In this document: positions 1 through 10,840 of the stretch, piece after piece
Layout: each line of letters begins with the position of its first letter
Numbering within the stretch: position 1 is the stretch's first letter
Assembly (NCBI GenBank): GCA_030374805.1
Contig: JARGSG010000197.1
Span: 930,001 to 994,000, forward strand
Source of the DNA: Gracilaria gracilis
Taxonomy: Eukaryota > Rhodophyta > Florideophyceae > Gracilariales > Gracilariaceae
Direction of reading: 5' to 3'
Length of the DNA: 64,000 nucleotides
Position numbers and translations under genes: made by a program
Notes under the pieces: generated by a model
The model's input: only the letters and a program-made list of their open reading frames with translations
What the model was told of the DNA's origin: nothing
The model's database searches: none

Positions 1-22
1 CCCAAGTGCAGGGGTGTTAGAA

Positions 23-3000
23 ATGACGCCCCTAACAAGAGGGAGAGGGAGGGCAAAAGGCACTACGCCGCGTGTGCCACCAGCCCGAGCAATGACGAAG
101 AAGGTTTCGCCCGCTGCTACGCCGGTAGTGAAAGGCGGCGATGCGGTGCATTTGTTTGTTACGATTGGGAAAGAAACGAGCAGGGTGAAAGTTGGAACCG
201 CGGATGTGAGAGGTGTGGGGTCCGCCTGTGGTGCAGAGAAAGCTCTTTGCCGTTCGCTCCATGGGCATCTTTTAAGCGCGACTGCCCTAGAAGGAGAAGA
301 TTTGGTTGTGATCTGGAAAACGAAGATTATTATAAGTCATGGAAGCGCGAAGTACCCTTACCGTTTTCAAGATATTGAAGACCCACCAAGTACGCTGAGC
401 GAGTTGTTCTCAGCTGGGTTGTATGCGTGGGATACGTCGATGATGGACCGAATCGAGATTCCGCAAAGTCCTACTCCAGGGTTCGGGGCTGGCAAGTCTT
501 CTACATCTCAGCCTGAGAAAGTGGGTTCTCTGGACGTCGAGAAACCTGCTGAGGAAGCTTCCAAAACTCGAGGAAAGTCTTCTAAAGGGATGAAGAAGCC
601 CGTAGGAGCGAGCGTCAGCATCATAGAGGACTCCGAGGACGATATTGTGGAGGTCTGTGAGACGAGTAAGGCTCCGCTTGCTGACGCGGAGGAGGACTTG
701 TTCGATGAAGGAGGCAGTATTCCGTTGGAAGAGGTAGACAAAACCCTGTCTCTCGAGAAGATTCCCGTCGCCGAATATGTTCTACGCAGGTTGACGATGG
801 ATATCGAGATGATTGAGATCCCGAAGAAGACAGTTCGAAGTGTGAATCTGGGACACAAGGAGGCGACTATGATAAAATGTCGCAACTTTGGGTGGCTTCC
901 GTCCGCAGGTTCGATTGCTGTGGCATCTTTAGCGGAGTATGCTGTGAATGAAATAGTTGTTGATGGGAGAATTGTTGTGCCCGTAACCCTCATAGGCGGA
1001 TATCACAGAATTTTTGTGCTACGAGACTTGCATGGGGAAGGCGGGAAGTGGGTGGATATAGTCCGTTCTTTGGATGTCGTGCTATGGGGAAGAAAGGATG
1101 GGAAGGCCATCACCATGAACGAGGTACTAGGACTCGGCAATCTTCTGAACGAGATGAGATCGAATGTGCTGGAGATGTCGTTTGCAGGCAAAATTCATAG
1201 CACGGTATCTTTTGTGCAGAACGTCGTGGACAAGTCACATGTGGATGTGAAGAGCATTACATCGAAGCAGTTAGCTGGTGCTTTGAAGAGAAGTGACGCT
1301 ATCGGAGACTACAGCGTGCGTCACTTGACTCGTTACGCGACATTGGCTCTGAAGTTTGTGGAATGTGAGGGGCTTTTGGAGTTCTTTGAGAAGATGTGTG
1401 AGGAGGGTCCAGCCTTGACGTCGACGCATGTCTCGAGTGACCTCCTGATGGGTCTCACCGGTGGGCAGTTTGGATTTGTCGTACGTTGCTTGCAATGGCA
1501 TGTGGAACTGAGGTTGTCTTCTTCTACGAGAACCGGTCGTTTTGAAGACATGAGGAAGCACCTCTTTCAGTGTGCCATAGGTATGTACAACCTATGTAAT
1601 GTCACTGCGAAGAAGAAGGAGATTAGTGTTGAAGAAGTATTGCAGACAGTATTCCACTTAGGAGAAAAACATGTGTCTGTGATGGAATATCTGGGTATGC
1701 GGACAGAAAAAATGGAACTTGGCGGTGCGAGGCGTTTATGGGACGGGATGGTGTCTAGAAGGGTGAAGACCCCGGGTAACAAGCTTCAAGAAGTTCTCAA
1801 AGTATCGCTTTAAACGTCAGAGGAGGTGAAGGAGGTGGGGGGGGAGGTGGTTGAAGTTGTGGGTGTAGGTGATGGTCATGGTACGTCAACCGCAGCACGT
1901 AGTGAGGCAGAAGATGCTCTCATCTTGTTGGAAGCTTCCATGCAAGGGGACGACCCTAAAGCAGAGCCATCATGGTTGAGGCGGAGCACACGGAAAAAGA
2001 TTGCTCCGGGCCGGCTGAAAGAGGATTGCGGTAGCAAGGCTGACAACAAGAAGAAGAAGAAGAAGAGGAGGTTAATTGATCTTACTGATGATGAGGATGA
2101 GGTAGAAACCCAACCTGCTCCGAAGAGGATGAAGAAGGGCACAGTGAAGACCCCTTCTAGAGATATACCAATGGAGGTTCTTACTTTATTCAGGAATGTG
2201 ACGAAGCCGGCATTGAAGAAGTTCTTCAAAGAACAGAAAATAAATGTGGTGTCGTCGAGCGAGGATGAAATTGGTGGCAGTGAGAACGATAGTAGGTTCG
2301 TTCAGGACGAGGAAGAAGGGGTGGAGGAAGGAACTATGCGTGGAATTGAAGATAAGAATCCCGAGAAACCCCCGAAAGGGATGAATAAGGCAGGTGAGTG
2401 GGCTGGTGGATCGGTTATGTCATGGACGAGTCTGGTGAATGCGCTACCGAGTGAATGGCTGGGAGGGAAGAATGCAGTGAAACATCAGCACCCGTGGATG
2501 GAGATAATTCATTTGCGAAAGGAGCACAGGGCGGGATGTTTGGGGGTGGCGGATTTGAGAGCGGTCCATCACGCGGTGTACTGGCATGCCGCCCAGAATG
2601 TGCAAAAGGAGCTGGGTAGCACTAAAGAACCCGTTCTTGGGGTGAAGCTTCCGTTGAAAGGAAAGCCGAGAGGGGAGGAAGAAGCTCTTTGCATGGCGGC
2701 GATGGAGAGGGATGACCTCGCTCGAGAGTACTTTGCGACGAAGAGAATGGAATTGATGGAAAGGGGTTTCTGTGTTTTGGAACACTTCGGAACTGATGAA
2801 GGTAGGTCATAGGAGGCGAAGAAGAGGGGCGTGGTGGTGGATGAAGATGTGACAGAAGGGTTGCTAGAGTTTTTTGAAAAGAACTTCAAGGAGCAGCCAG
2901 ACTTGAAGTTTGAAGAGAACCGAACAAAATGGAATCTCGTAATCAACGCGGGGGTAGGAAATGATGCTGGGGACAGGATGCAGGGAATTGGACGATATAT

Positions 3001-3774
3001 TACGAGGAAGAAGGGGATTGTTGATTTCATGGAATCTGATGAGAAGAATTTGATGATGGTGAGAAGGCGGGCGTTGTTGGATGCGAGGTTTGGGAAAATT
3101 GCATTGGCTCTTAGCCTTTGTAACAACAGCAAGGCTAAGAAAAGGATGTATGCGCCGCAGACCGGAGAGCGTGTGTTTTGTACGGGGGAGGGATGCCCAA
3201 GGCAGGTTTTGCACACTGATTTTCGAGGGTTGACGAATGTGGAGAAGGATAACGGAGATATTCCGGGGATCTTCGTAATGGCCTCTGGGGGGAGTTCATT
3301 TATGATATGGGTTTGTGAGAGGTCTCACAATATGTATTTGACGGATGACAAGAGTTTGAGGATGTTATCACGTACAATGGTTGTGAAGAAGTTCAGGGTT
3401 CCGCCTTACTCTGTGTTTATTGGGAGAAGGGATGTGTCAGGCAGGAGCTGGGTACATGGATGCGTTGGTGAAAGAGAATTTTCTGAGGTATCACATGTAT
3501 TTTGTACCTGAAGGATACAAGCTCCCTGACGCGGTGCACAGGGAGCCAGCGTTTCGGCCAAGGTTCGTAGATGAAAACTTTGGGCTAGGAGAAGACCCAA
3601 ACGACCAGCTGGACGATGATGAAGGTTTGGGGGAAGAGAGTGAAATGGAAGATATAGAAGATGGAGAGGACGAGTACGAAGAGGAAGATGAAGAGATGTG
3701 AGGTGGCCCTGCTGGGAATACAGATGTGGATTACGAGGAAGGACATATGATAATGGATGACGACGATGAGTAGG
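23..3774 (+). pseudogene. Broken large ORF with 2OG-Fe(II) oxygenase-like C-terminal region
   Basis: One frame can be followed from the ATG at 23 through 1811 (TAA) and 2810 (TAG) to about 3430-3500, where coding shifts to another frame. That frame runs through a further TGA (3699-3701) to a TAG at 3772-3774. The intact ancestor would have been about 1250 residues. The N-terminal two thirds are acidic and low in complexity, with stretches resembling SUMO-interacting motifs (IDLTDDED near 2075-2100; DIVEV near 640). The C-terminal part has an HTD motif (near 3212) and then, about 70 residues on, 'FIGRRDV' followed by 'AGAG' and 'RYHMYF'. That order resembles a double-stranded beta-helix Fe(II)/2OG oxygenase, but the expected distal His is Gln. 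The oxygenase reading is inference. The window may cut off upstream sequence. Three stops and one frameshift make it a pseudogene or a decayed mobile-element gene. Confidence 0.55.
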
Positions 3775-3936
3775 TATAATGTAGCCCTTATACTGTTGTG
3801 TTTGTTTGTGATAGAAACTTGACATAAAAAGTGAAGAGTTGTTTTGTTTGAGCGGCAACTTAAAAAGAATTGGAGAACAAAAACGGGTTGTGTGTGTAGT
3901 TGCAACGAATACGAGGTTTACAATTTGATCTAATTA

Positions 3937-4768
3937 CTAGAGAATGTGATGTCTAAGAACGTTGATATAGTTGGTGTGGAAAGGGGCAGGGTTCTGCCTT
4001 CCGCCTAGTCTTTCATCTGCGGAGGTGAGATAGAAGTAAGCATTTCTAGATTCATACTCCGAGAAAGAAGCTGGGAAGGAAGTAAGGGTGCTGCCGTATT
4101 CCAGAAGTGATTCGACTGTAGAAGGGATATTGAAGGAGAGACCTGTGTTGAAGGTGACTATGCCTAGAAGCTCCTTCATTGTAGTTGAGACAATAGTTTG
4201 GTACTTGGTAGCCACTTCATACATGGTAACGAATCCAAATGAAGAACCGACGAGATTAAAGGAAGAGATCCAAACGAGCTTTTGGTAGTAAGACTTGGAA
4301 AAGGTGTTTTCGTCGACGATACATGCAAGTGAGACCTGCGGTCCAGAGGCGTTCAGCTTTTGCCAGAGCCCACTTTCCGGTGGCTGTGGTTAGACCATTG
4401 GAAGAGAGAGGCGTGATACCATCCTGTGGGGAGGCGCCGACAGTGGGAACGGCGATGTAAAGAGCGGCTCGTGTGCACTGCTCAATTCCGTGTTGGGAAA
4501 GGATGGGAAAAATGTGACCATTCTGGATGAAAACCAATTCTTCTGCTCGTTGTGCTGGACAAGATAGAATTACTTTTTCGAGAAGGTCGTTCCTGCCACA
4601 GCAGTAGATTGGACCTTGGGGAAGGCACTCTGCGGAAATGAAGTCTTCGATGGAGAGAAGGGTGTCCTGAGGGGAACCATTGTTGTAGAGCATGGTGCCA
4701 ATACGGTCTCTCCCTACGACAACAGCTGGGATGATTGTAGAACGGAGGGAAGATGAATGGGAGCTCAT
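3937..4768 (-). pseudogene. NAD(P)-binding Rossmann-type protein, copy A (frameshifted)
   Basis: It starts at the ATG at 4768 with a beta strand and a degenerate dinucleotide loop (VVVGRDRIG). Conserved blocks follow: 'GPIYCCGRNDLLE', 'LVFIQNG', and 'GLTTATGKWALAKAERL'. Near 4310-4326 the frame changes. The downstream frame, ending at 3937, continues the same protein with 'FSKSYYQKLVWISSFNLVGS' and a helical C-terminus. The layout resembles 6-phosphogluconate/ketopantoate-reductase-like proteins found in algae. Copy B (6571-7222) keeps the same frame across this point, so copy A has a one-base indel rather than an intron. It is transcribed away from the coiled-coil gene at 5334, and the pair is repeated downstream. 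The exact substrate cannot be told. Confidence 0.6.
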
Positions 4769-5333
4769 TGCGATGAGTTTGTTTGATTGAAGGTATGGGC
4801 TGTTGGAAGGTGTTGGGTGCTGGTAGCTGTGAAAGGAAAGTGGTCTACATTCTAAGGAGTGGGGAAAGCTTTAAGTACACGAATGGACTGTTGTTTGGTC
4901 ATGGAAAAAAGTGTTCCAGGGGATAAGGGGATTTGTATAATTCGGTTATGGAAAGAAATGGGCAGCAAAGCTGGAGAGGAGGTAGGGTCGAAGAGTGTGT
5001 TTATGAGAAGGTATGCAGTGAAATAAAGCATAGAAAGTAAGAGTTTATGGTACCGTTGATACTTGAGAGGTGGTGCATCATGGGTTTCATTGGGATATGG
5101 TATGGACCGAGGTTGGGAAAATGTGGAGAGTTCTAGGGAAAAAATGGAAATTGTGTGGAATGGCGGGAAATAGGACTGGATGTAAATGGGGTACAAAGGG
5201 TTGTGCCGCGCAAGTGGGTGTGTGGCCGACAGTGCCACGGGCGTGCACAGTGGGGGGGAGTGCTGCAACTGTTGGGTTCATCTCGCTTGTTCTTATCTAT
5301 CTTCGTTATCATGAACCGCCGTTTATTTCTGCG
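4769..5333. other. Spacer between divergent genes, unit A
   Basis: No coding sequence is supported here. The spacer lies head to head between the Rossmann gene (minus) and the coiled-coil gene (plus), so it would have held both promoters. Its counterpart in unit B is 7223-7738. Open frames crossing it from 5070 have no upstream ATG context and are not conserved in unit B. Confidence 0.5.
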
Positions 5334-6295
5334 ATGTCGAATGGGTACGTCGAGGACGAGGAGCTAGGGGCTCTGCTTGACCGGACGGACGTACCAAAGA
5401 CGCCACCGGAAAGGAAGGAGGAGGGTGGGGACAAGGTTTGCATGGGGAAGAAGGAGGGAAGTGGGGGTGGAGAGGGAGGTGGGGGTGATGGGGGTGGAGT
5501 GGGTGGAGAGGATGGGGGACTGGAGAGGAGGTTGGCGGCGGAGATGGAGGAGCGGTTGAGGAGGCTTGGAGGGGATCTGAAGGAGCATTTGGACGACTGG
5601 CTTTCTGAGATGGTTGGTGAGGTGGGAGGGGTGGTGCTGAGTGTGTCGGAGATTGGGGTGCCAATGGATTGGATTTCGACGATTCGGAAAAGGATGAATT
5701 TGGCTGAAATGGGGACTGGAAAGCATGTGAAGGGGATGGTAGAGTGCGTTGGGAGGGAGCTGGTGACGCTGAGAAGGGAGAATATGGGGCTGAGGGGACG
5801 TTTGGAGGTGTTAGAGGCGCAAGTGGGACAGGTGGAGAAGGCGTGCCAATTGTTGTTGGAGGTGAAGGAACTGGTGAGGGAAGGAGGCATTGGGAGGGAG
5901 GCGGGAAGAGAGAAAGGGTCACCGGTGACGCCTGGCTCCCGTGGTGGGGTGGGTGCGTGAGGGGGAGGAGCGGCGAAGGGGATGGAGGGGAGGTTGGGGG
6001 AAGTCGGCTGAGGAAGTGGTGAAAGGGTGGGGTGATGGTGGACGAGGATGGGGAGGTGTGTGTGCCGCGGCAGCTGCCGGATGGAGCGCCACTAGTTGGG
6101 TTTGGTAGGGCGGCGGCGGCTGTTCGAACGGCGGAGCGCACACTGGAGGAGCAGGGGGAGAATAGGCTGGGAGGGGTTGGAAGCCGGTTTGGGGCTAGGA
6201 GGGTGTACGAGAATGGAGAGAGTGTTCCGTTGGAGTTCTTCAACTTGACATTTAGAGAAACTGAGACTCAGGATCCGAATGCAGGGTGGGAATAA
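5334..6295 (+). pseudogene. Coiled-coil protein, copy A (frameshifted)
   Basis: The ATG at 5334 opens a protein with an acidic N-terminus ('VEDEELGALLDR'), a long Gly/Glu-rich linker, and a helical part (about 5520-5880) with heptad-like Leu/Val/Glu spacing that should form a coiled coil. The frame closes at 5960. The conserved C-terminal part ('VPRQLPDGAPLVGFG' and 'FFNLTFRETET') is found in another frame at 6032-6295. Copy B keeps both parts in one frame, so copy A has lost or gained bases near 5950-5965. The function is unknown. The strong purine bias of the coding strand explains the long, misleading open frames on the other strand. Confidence 0.5.
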
Positions 6296-6570
6296 GGGAG
6301 CGCTGGTGGTGGGTTCGTAATTTTTTAGAGTGTTTTTGACCAGTGTGGTGAATGTAAAGTTACGAACGGTGGCAGGGGAACTGCAAACTAACCTTCAACT
6401 CCAGTAGATGAAGTTTGAACTGCACTGAACGGAAACGTAATTTCTAAAAGAAAAAATTTTTGCCTTGCCAACTAGCGCAAACTGGAAAAATGCTAGTTTT
6501 TTCGGACTTTTATTTCCACAACTGGCGATCTAGCATACTAAACTAGCATTCCGAGAACACCGACGTTGTA

Positions 6571-7222
6571 CTGTGGATGGGATATTGTAGGAGATAGCTT
6601 TGTTGGAGGATACTATGCCGAGTAGTTCCTTCATTATCGTTGAGACTATGGTATTGTAGCGGGTGGCCACGTCATGCATGGTAATGAAGCCGTGGGAGGA
6701 ACCAACTAGGTTGAATGAAGAGATCCAGACGAGCTTTTCGTAGTAGGATTTAGAGAAGGCGTCTTCGTCAACGGTATTGGAAGTGAGACCTGCGTTAAAG
6801 AAGCGTTGTGCTAGTGCGAAAGCCCATTTTCCGGTGGCAGGTGTGAGGCCGTTGGGAGTAAGAGGGGTGACGCCTTCCTATGGAGGTACAGCGAGAGTTG
6901 GTAGGGCGATTTAAAGAACTGCTCGTGTGGTGTGATGAAGACCATGTTTTGAAAGACTGGGAAGAATGTGGCCGTTCTGAATGAAGACCAAGTCTTGTCT
7001 GCGAGATGGAGGGCAGGAGCGAATTACTGTTTCCAACAAGTTGCTCCTGCCGCAGAAGAAAATGGGACCTTGCGGAATGCTGTCTGCGGCTATGAAATCT
7101 TGCAGTGAAACAATGGTATCTTGAGGGATACCGTGGTCGTAAAGCATGGAGACAATGCGGCCTCTGCATACAACAACAGGTGGGGTGCGGGAGGAGCGGA
7201 GAGAAGAGGAAGGCGAGGTCAT
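6571..7222 (-). pseudogene. NAD(P)-binding Rossmann-type protein, copy B (stops, 3' truncated)
   Basis: It starts at the ATG at 7222 and matches copy A: 'GPIFFCGRSNLLE', 'LVFIQNGHILPSLSKHG', 'TGKWAFALAQR' and 'FSKSYYEKLVWISSFNLVGS'. The frame has two nonsense codons, at 6911-6913 (where copy A has Tyr) and 6878-6880 (where copy A has Gln). It has no frameshift at the point where copy A has one. The last 50-60 codons are missing because the duplication unit starts inside the gene. The degenerate dinucleotide loop also differs (CRGRIV). It cannot make a full protein. Confidence 0.6.
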
Positions 7223-7738
7223 TATGTCGAATTTGTTGGATGCTGTGGGGAGATATTGTGCTACAGGAGAGGAAGGGAGAGATGCTTAAGTAGAGAACGG
7301 CATTGCCGATGTATACATCGATAAAGTGGCTTCAGAGGAAAAGATAGTTTTTATGACTAAGTAGTTGAAAGAATGAGGTAGGTGGGTATGAAGGGATTAG
7401 GACTGATGAATGTGTTTATGAAAAGAGATGTGTCGAAATGAAGTATAAAGGGGAAGATTTAATGGTTAGGAGTTAAGGAACGGGCGCTGTGGATTGGTTT
7501 TGTGGGATGGTATTGAAAGGGAAAAACGAAAATATGGAAATATCTGGGAGAAATACAGTTTTTGGGGAATGGCGGGAAATTGAGGTATAGAAAATTGTGA
7601 TACAAATAGGCCTGCGGGGTAGAGGGGTGTGTGGCCACGAGTGTAACGGCTGTGATCAGGGGTGGCAAGAACGAGGGTTGTGGTAAGTCGCTCAGGCCTG
7701 TTCAAGTCGTTTATCGCCGGACGCTGTCTTTTCTCGGG
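7223..7738. other. Spacer between divergent genes, unit B
   Basis: Diverged counterpart of 4769-5333. No supported coding sequence; likely the old divergent promoter region. Confidence 0.45.
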
Positions 7739-8692
7739 ATTTCGAATGGATACGTTGGTGACGAAGAGCTAATGGCTCTGCTGCATAGGATGGAAGTGCC
7801 ATAGACGCCGCAGCGGGATGGAGGGGGTACTGAGGGGGTTTGTGTGAGTCAGAGGGTTTGTAATGGAGATGGAGGAGGTGGTGGAGGTGAAGGGGATGGG
7901 GATGGAGGAGGAGGACCGGAGAGAAGGTTTATGGGGGAGATGGAAGAACGGGTGAGGAAGCTTGGGGGGAGTTTAAAGGAGCACTTCGACGACATGCTGT
8001 CGGAGATGGTGGCAGACATGGGAGGGGTGGTGCTAAGTGTGTCGGAGGTTGGGGTGCCAATGGAATTGATTTCGACGATTCGGAAGAGGATGAAGTTGAC
8101 TGGAGTGGGGGCTGTAGGACACGTGAATGGGATGTTGGAGTGCGTGGGGAGGGAGATGGGGAGGCCGCGAAAGGAGAACATGGGGCTCAAGGGTAGGGTT
8201 GAAGTGTAAGAGGAGCAAGCGGGACAGGTGGAGAAGGCGTGCAAATTGCTGATGGATTTGAAGGAAATGGTGAGGGGAGGGGGAGTAGGGGTGGGAGAGG
8301 GAGCAGGTGAAGGGTCGCCTGTGACGCCTGGTTCTCGGGGTGGGCGGGGGAGTGTGAGGGAGAGGGGGGGAGAAGAGAAGGGAGGAGAAGGTGTGGGGAG
8401 TCGACTGAAGAAGGCGAGGAAGGGTGGGGTGATGGTGGAAGAGGATGGGAAGGTGTTTGTGCCGCCACAGCTGCCGGGTGGCGCGCCGTTGGTGGGATTC
8501 GGGGGTGCGATGGCGGCTGCGAGGACGGCGGAGCGTATATTGGAGGAGCAGGAGTAGAAGAGGCTGGGAGGGGTTGGAAGCCGCTTTTGGGCTAGGAGGG
8601 TGTACCAGAATGGGGAGAGTTGTCCGTTGGACTTCTTTAACTTCACGTTTAGGGAAACTGAGACTGTGGATCCGAATGCCGAGTTGGAGTAA
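7739..8692 (+). pseudogene. Coiled-coil protein, copy B (start lost, three stops)
   Basis: Aligned with copy A, the start codon is ATT (7739-7741) in place of ATG. The frame then stays the same to the natural TAA at 8690-8692, but is interrupted at 7802-7804 (TAG), 8207-8209 (TAA) and 8555-8557 (TAG). It keeps the coiled-coil section and the C-terminal blocks ('VPPQLPGGAPLVGFG', 'FFNFTFRETET'). Because this copy holds one frame where copy A shifts, the two together show how the ancestral gene was laid out. Confidence 0.55.
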
Positions 8693-8945
8693 ACCAGCGC
8701 TGGTGACCCGAGAGTAAATTTTTTGAGTGATTTTGACGAGTGCGACGAGTGTGAGGTAACGGGCAGTGGCGCATGAACTGCAAACTAGCATACAACTTCA
8801 ACAAATGGAGTTCAACTGCGGCACGTGGAAATGCGATTTCCAAAAAAAAATTTTTGCCTTGGCAACTAGCGCAATCTGCGAAATTGCTAGTTTTTTCAGA
8901 CTTTTATTTTCATAACTATCCATCTAGCATACTAAAATAGCATTC

Positions 8946-10175
8946 CTAGAACACCGACGGAGGTGCCAGGCCATGAACGCACTGAATGGAATGAGCATCT
9001 GCAGCGTGAATTCTCCTGCTTGGGGTATCAGCCAAATCATTACGATAGAACGTTACAATCGAACGATCTTTGAACACAATGTAGCCACATTTCGGCGCAG
9101 CACTGTGATCTCGATCAACGTTTTGTGTTTTATCGAACACCTGCACCAATCTCCACTCCCCCTTTCGCGCGTGCTTGAGATCTTCGATAGCCTCCTTCAA
9201 AGCTGGACGGTCCACAGCGTCCACATTATTAAACCGAACAGTACCAAGCGTTTTGCATTCCCCATCGCTCATAATGAGCAGCTGTCGAGCCAACACATGC
9301 CGCGTATAAAAATTGTCCATGACCATCAGCCTCCCTCTCCCAGAAGTAGAATGAAGGTAGGTCTGGTGCGCCATCTGCGCACACCATACTGCAGAGGCGG
9401 ATGACTTGGGCACAAATTCCCTATCTACGGTGCGTTCCATGGCACCCTGAAGATCTCGGAACACGTTTGTATAGCGCTGCACTGGGCTTACGCCAGTCTT
9501 GTTTCCAGAACCATTGTCTTGAAAACTATGTAGATACGCGTAGGTCCAGCCGATAACAGCGTATAGTCGTATACCAAACTTGACCGGCTTACTCTTCATG
9601 TAGGAAAGGGCGCTAGTGCGGCCCTTGCACCAAATGGTGTTCTCATCCAGAAAACTAACCCCGATAGGTACAGCCAAGGTGGCCGCATTTCTTGCGAAGT
9701 GTTCCAGGAGAGCCCGGCTGTGCCACAAAGGATCGGATACAGCTACACCATGCTCATACGTAGCTTATATTCGTAAGGCTCCACGAATTTTCATGAATGC
9801 GTCCTGACCCATGACCTTTCGAAAGAATGGGATGCCAAGTAAATCCGAATTGCACCAGTAATCAGAGAGGCGGTTGAGCCTGTGCACAGATGTCACTAGT
9901 TCCAATCCAAGGTAGGCCGTTAGCTCTTCCATTTTCAGCGGCTTCGATCTGCAACCCGTCCTAATGAGCTCCCTACTGGTCCATAAACGGACACAATTCA
10001 GGAAGGAGCTGTTCAGGAAAAAGTTGAAAAGTCCGCGTTCTTTCTTGTGTGCAAATGATTTGCGAATCAAGGCGTCTTTTGCCAAATATAGACCGCTCTC
10101 ATTGCGCCACTTTTCGCAGTATTCAACTTTGTCATAGAGGTCTTGCTCCGCTGCGGCCCCAATTGCTGTCACCAT
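8946..10175 (-). pseudogene. piggyBac-type DDE transposase with one internal stop
   Basis: From the ATG at 10175 the minus strand reads in one frame to 8946, about 410 codons, except for a TAA at 9765-9767. The upstream part has the helical N-terminal region of PiggyBac transposases ('YLGLELVTSVHRLNRLSDYW'). The downstream part has 'DPLWHSRALLEHF', the first catalytic Asp in 'SFLDENTIWCKGR', 'KPVKFGIR' and a second Asp in 'MVMDNFYTRH'. These match DDE_Tnp_1_7. A TGA also lies in frame just upstream of the ATG. The Cys-rich C-terminal domain was not seen, and no terminal inverted repeats or TTAA duplication were identified. It is a remnant or a stop-interrupted, domesticated-type copy. Confidence 0.75.
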
Positions 10176-10522
10176 AAAGTTTACCTCAATGCCGTCCTGC
10201 GATTCAAGCTCTCAGAGGTCCTCAACATTACACTCCTGTATATTGGACGGTGTTTTGATCTCCTCGCTCTGTGTTAGAACTGCATTCATCACCGGTATTG
10301 TGACCGATCTTCACGGGGACACTGCAGAGATGGGAGCGTTGGTCGGTGCTTTTGGCGGGCCTCTTGACGTTTGGGATTGCCCACGCAACGCACTTTGATG
10401 TGTTTGAGATCGAGATTGTAATTTACACTAGCATTTGCGGCGTATCGGATCCAAATGTTCCGTAAGAAAGGAGTGAATTTGTGTGATTGCAATGCTCCGA
10501 GTGTGCATGCATTATCGGTAAT
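10176..10522. other. Left part of an open frame split by the copia insertion
   Basis: On the minus strand, codons run from the copia target site (10518-10522) to a stop near 10289. They join in frame with the minus-strand frame at 17300-17485 on the far side of the element. The product is not recognised. The rest, 10176-10288, contains in-frame stops and nothing identifiable. It may be the eroded 5' end of the piggyBac element. Confidence 0.4.
10518..10522. repeat. Target-site duplication, left copy (GTAAT)
   Basis: Five bases directly before the TG of the left LTR, identical to 17295-17299 directly after the CA of the right LTR. A 5-base duplication is normal for copia integrases. Confidence 0.9.
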
Positions 10523-10823
10523 TGTCGTGTAAACGTCAACGCAATCGTGAGAAGTCGTTTTGTAAAATCAAAGCGATGGAGGCGGGAAGGTTTTGGTTTT
10601 GGAGGGTGCGTCTCTTCGCACCCAAGAAGTTTCTTTACGTGATAAAGATACTAACCAAAACTGTTATCTCTTCAAGTCGCACTGTGGCGAGCAAGTGCTA
10701 CTGTCCTATTTGAGGTCACAGACCGCGGGGTCTGTGAGCTCGCGACTGAGCTTTGTGTGTGTGAGCTCGCAAGCGAGCTCCGTCTCTGCTGTACGTCCAG
10801 CAGAGAGAGTGGCTACTTTGACA
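10523..10823 (-). repeat. copia LTR, left (3' LTR)
   Basis: 301 bases, bounded by TGTCG and GACA. It is the 3' LTR because the element reads on the minus strand. It aligns end to end without gaps to 16994-17294. Confidence 0.93.
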
Positions 10824-10840
10824 CTCTCTCTCTCAGTCGT
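10824..10840 (-). promoter_or_regulatory. copia polypurine tract
   Basis: Read on the minus strand, GAGAGAGAG abuts the TG of the 3' LTR. A purine run at this position primes plus-strand DNA synthesis in LTR retrotransposons. Confidence 0.7.

Larger units (their letters stand above)
4104..6567. repeat. Tandem duplication unit A (divergent gene pair)
   Basis: This unit is similar over its whole length to 6568-8957. Each unit holds part of the minus-strand Rossmann gene, a spacer, the plus-strand coiled-coil gene and an AT-rich tail. The tail contains an inverted AACTAGC/GCTAGTT pair, repeated CTAGCAT words and the shared end 'ACACCGACG'. The copies differ by many substitutions and small indels, so the duplication is old. 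Copy A extends further left, into the 3' end of the Rossmann gene, than copy B does. Confidence 0.75.
6568..8957. repeat. Tandem duplication unit B
   Basis: This is the second copy of the 2.4-kb unit. It begins inside the 3' part of the Rossmann gene and ends at the same 'ACACCGACG' as unit A. The sequence after that end belongs to the piggyBac remnant. Both genes in this unit carry more lesions than those in unit A. Confidence 0.75.

Noticed and set aside
5323-6243. Minus-strand 306-codon Pro/Ser-rich open frame, and similar ones at 5309-5890 and 7849-8791
   Set aside because: Mirror images of the purine-rich coiled-coil genes; composition is pure Pro/Ser/His low complexity and not conserved between the two units.
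1-8957. A viral origin for the left-hand gene cluster
   Set aside because: No capsid, polymerase, helicase or packaging genes were seen; broken oxygenase-like and Rossmann-like genes alone do not support it.
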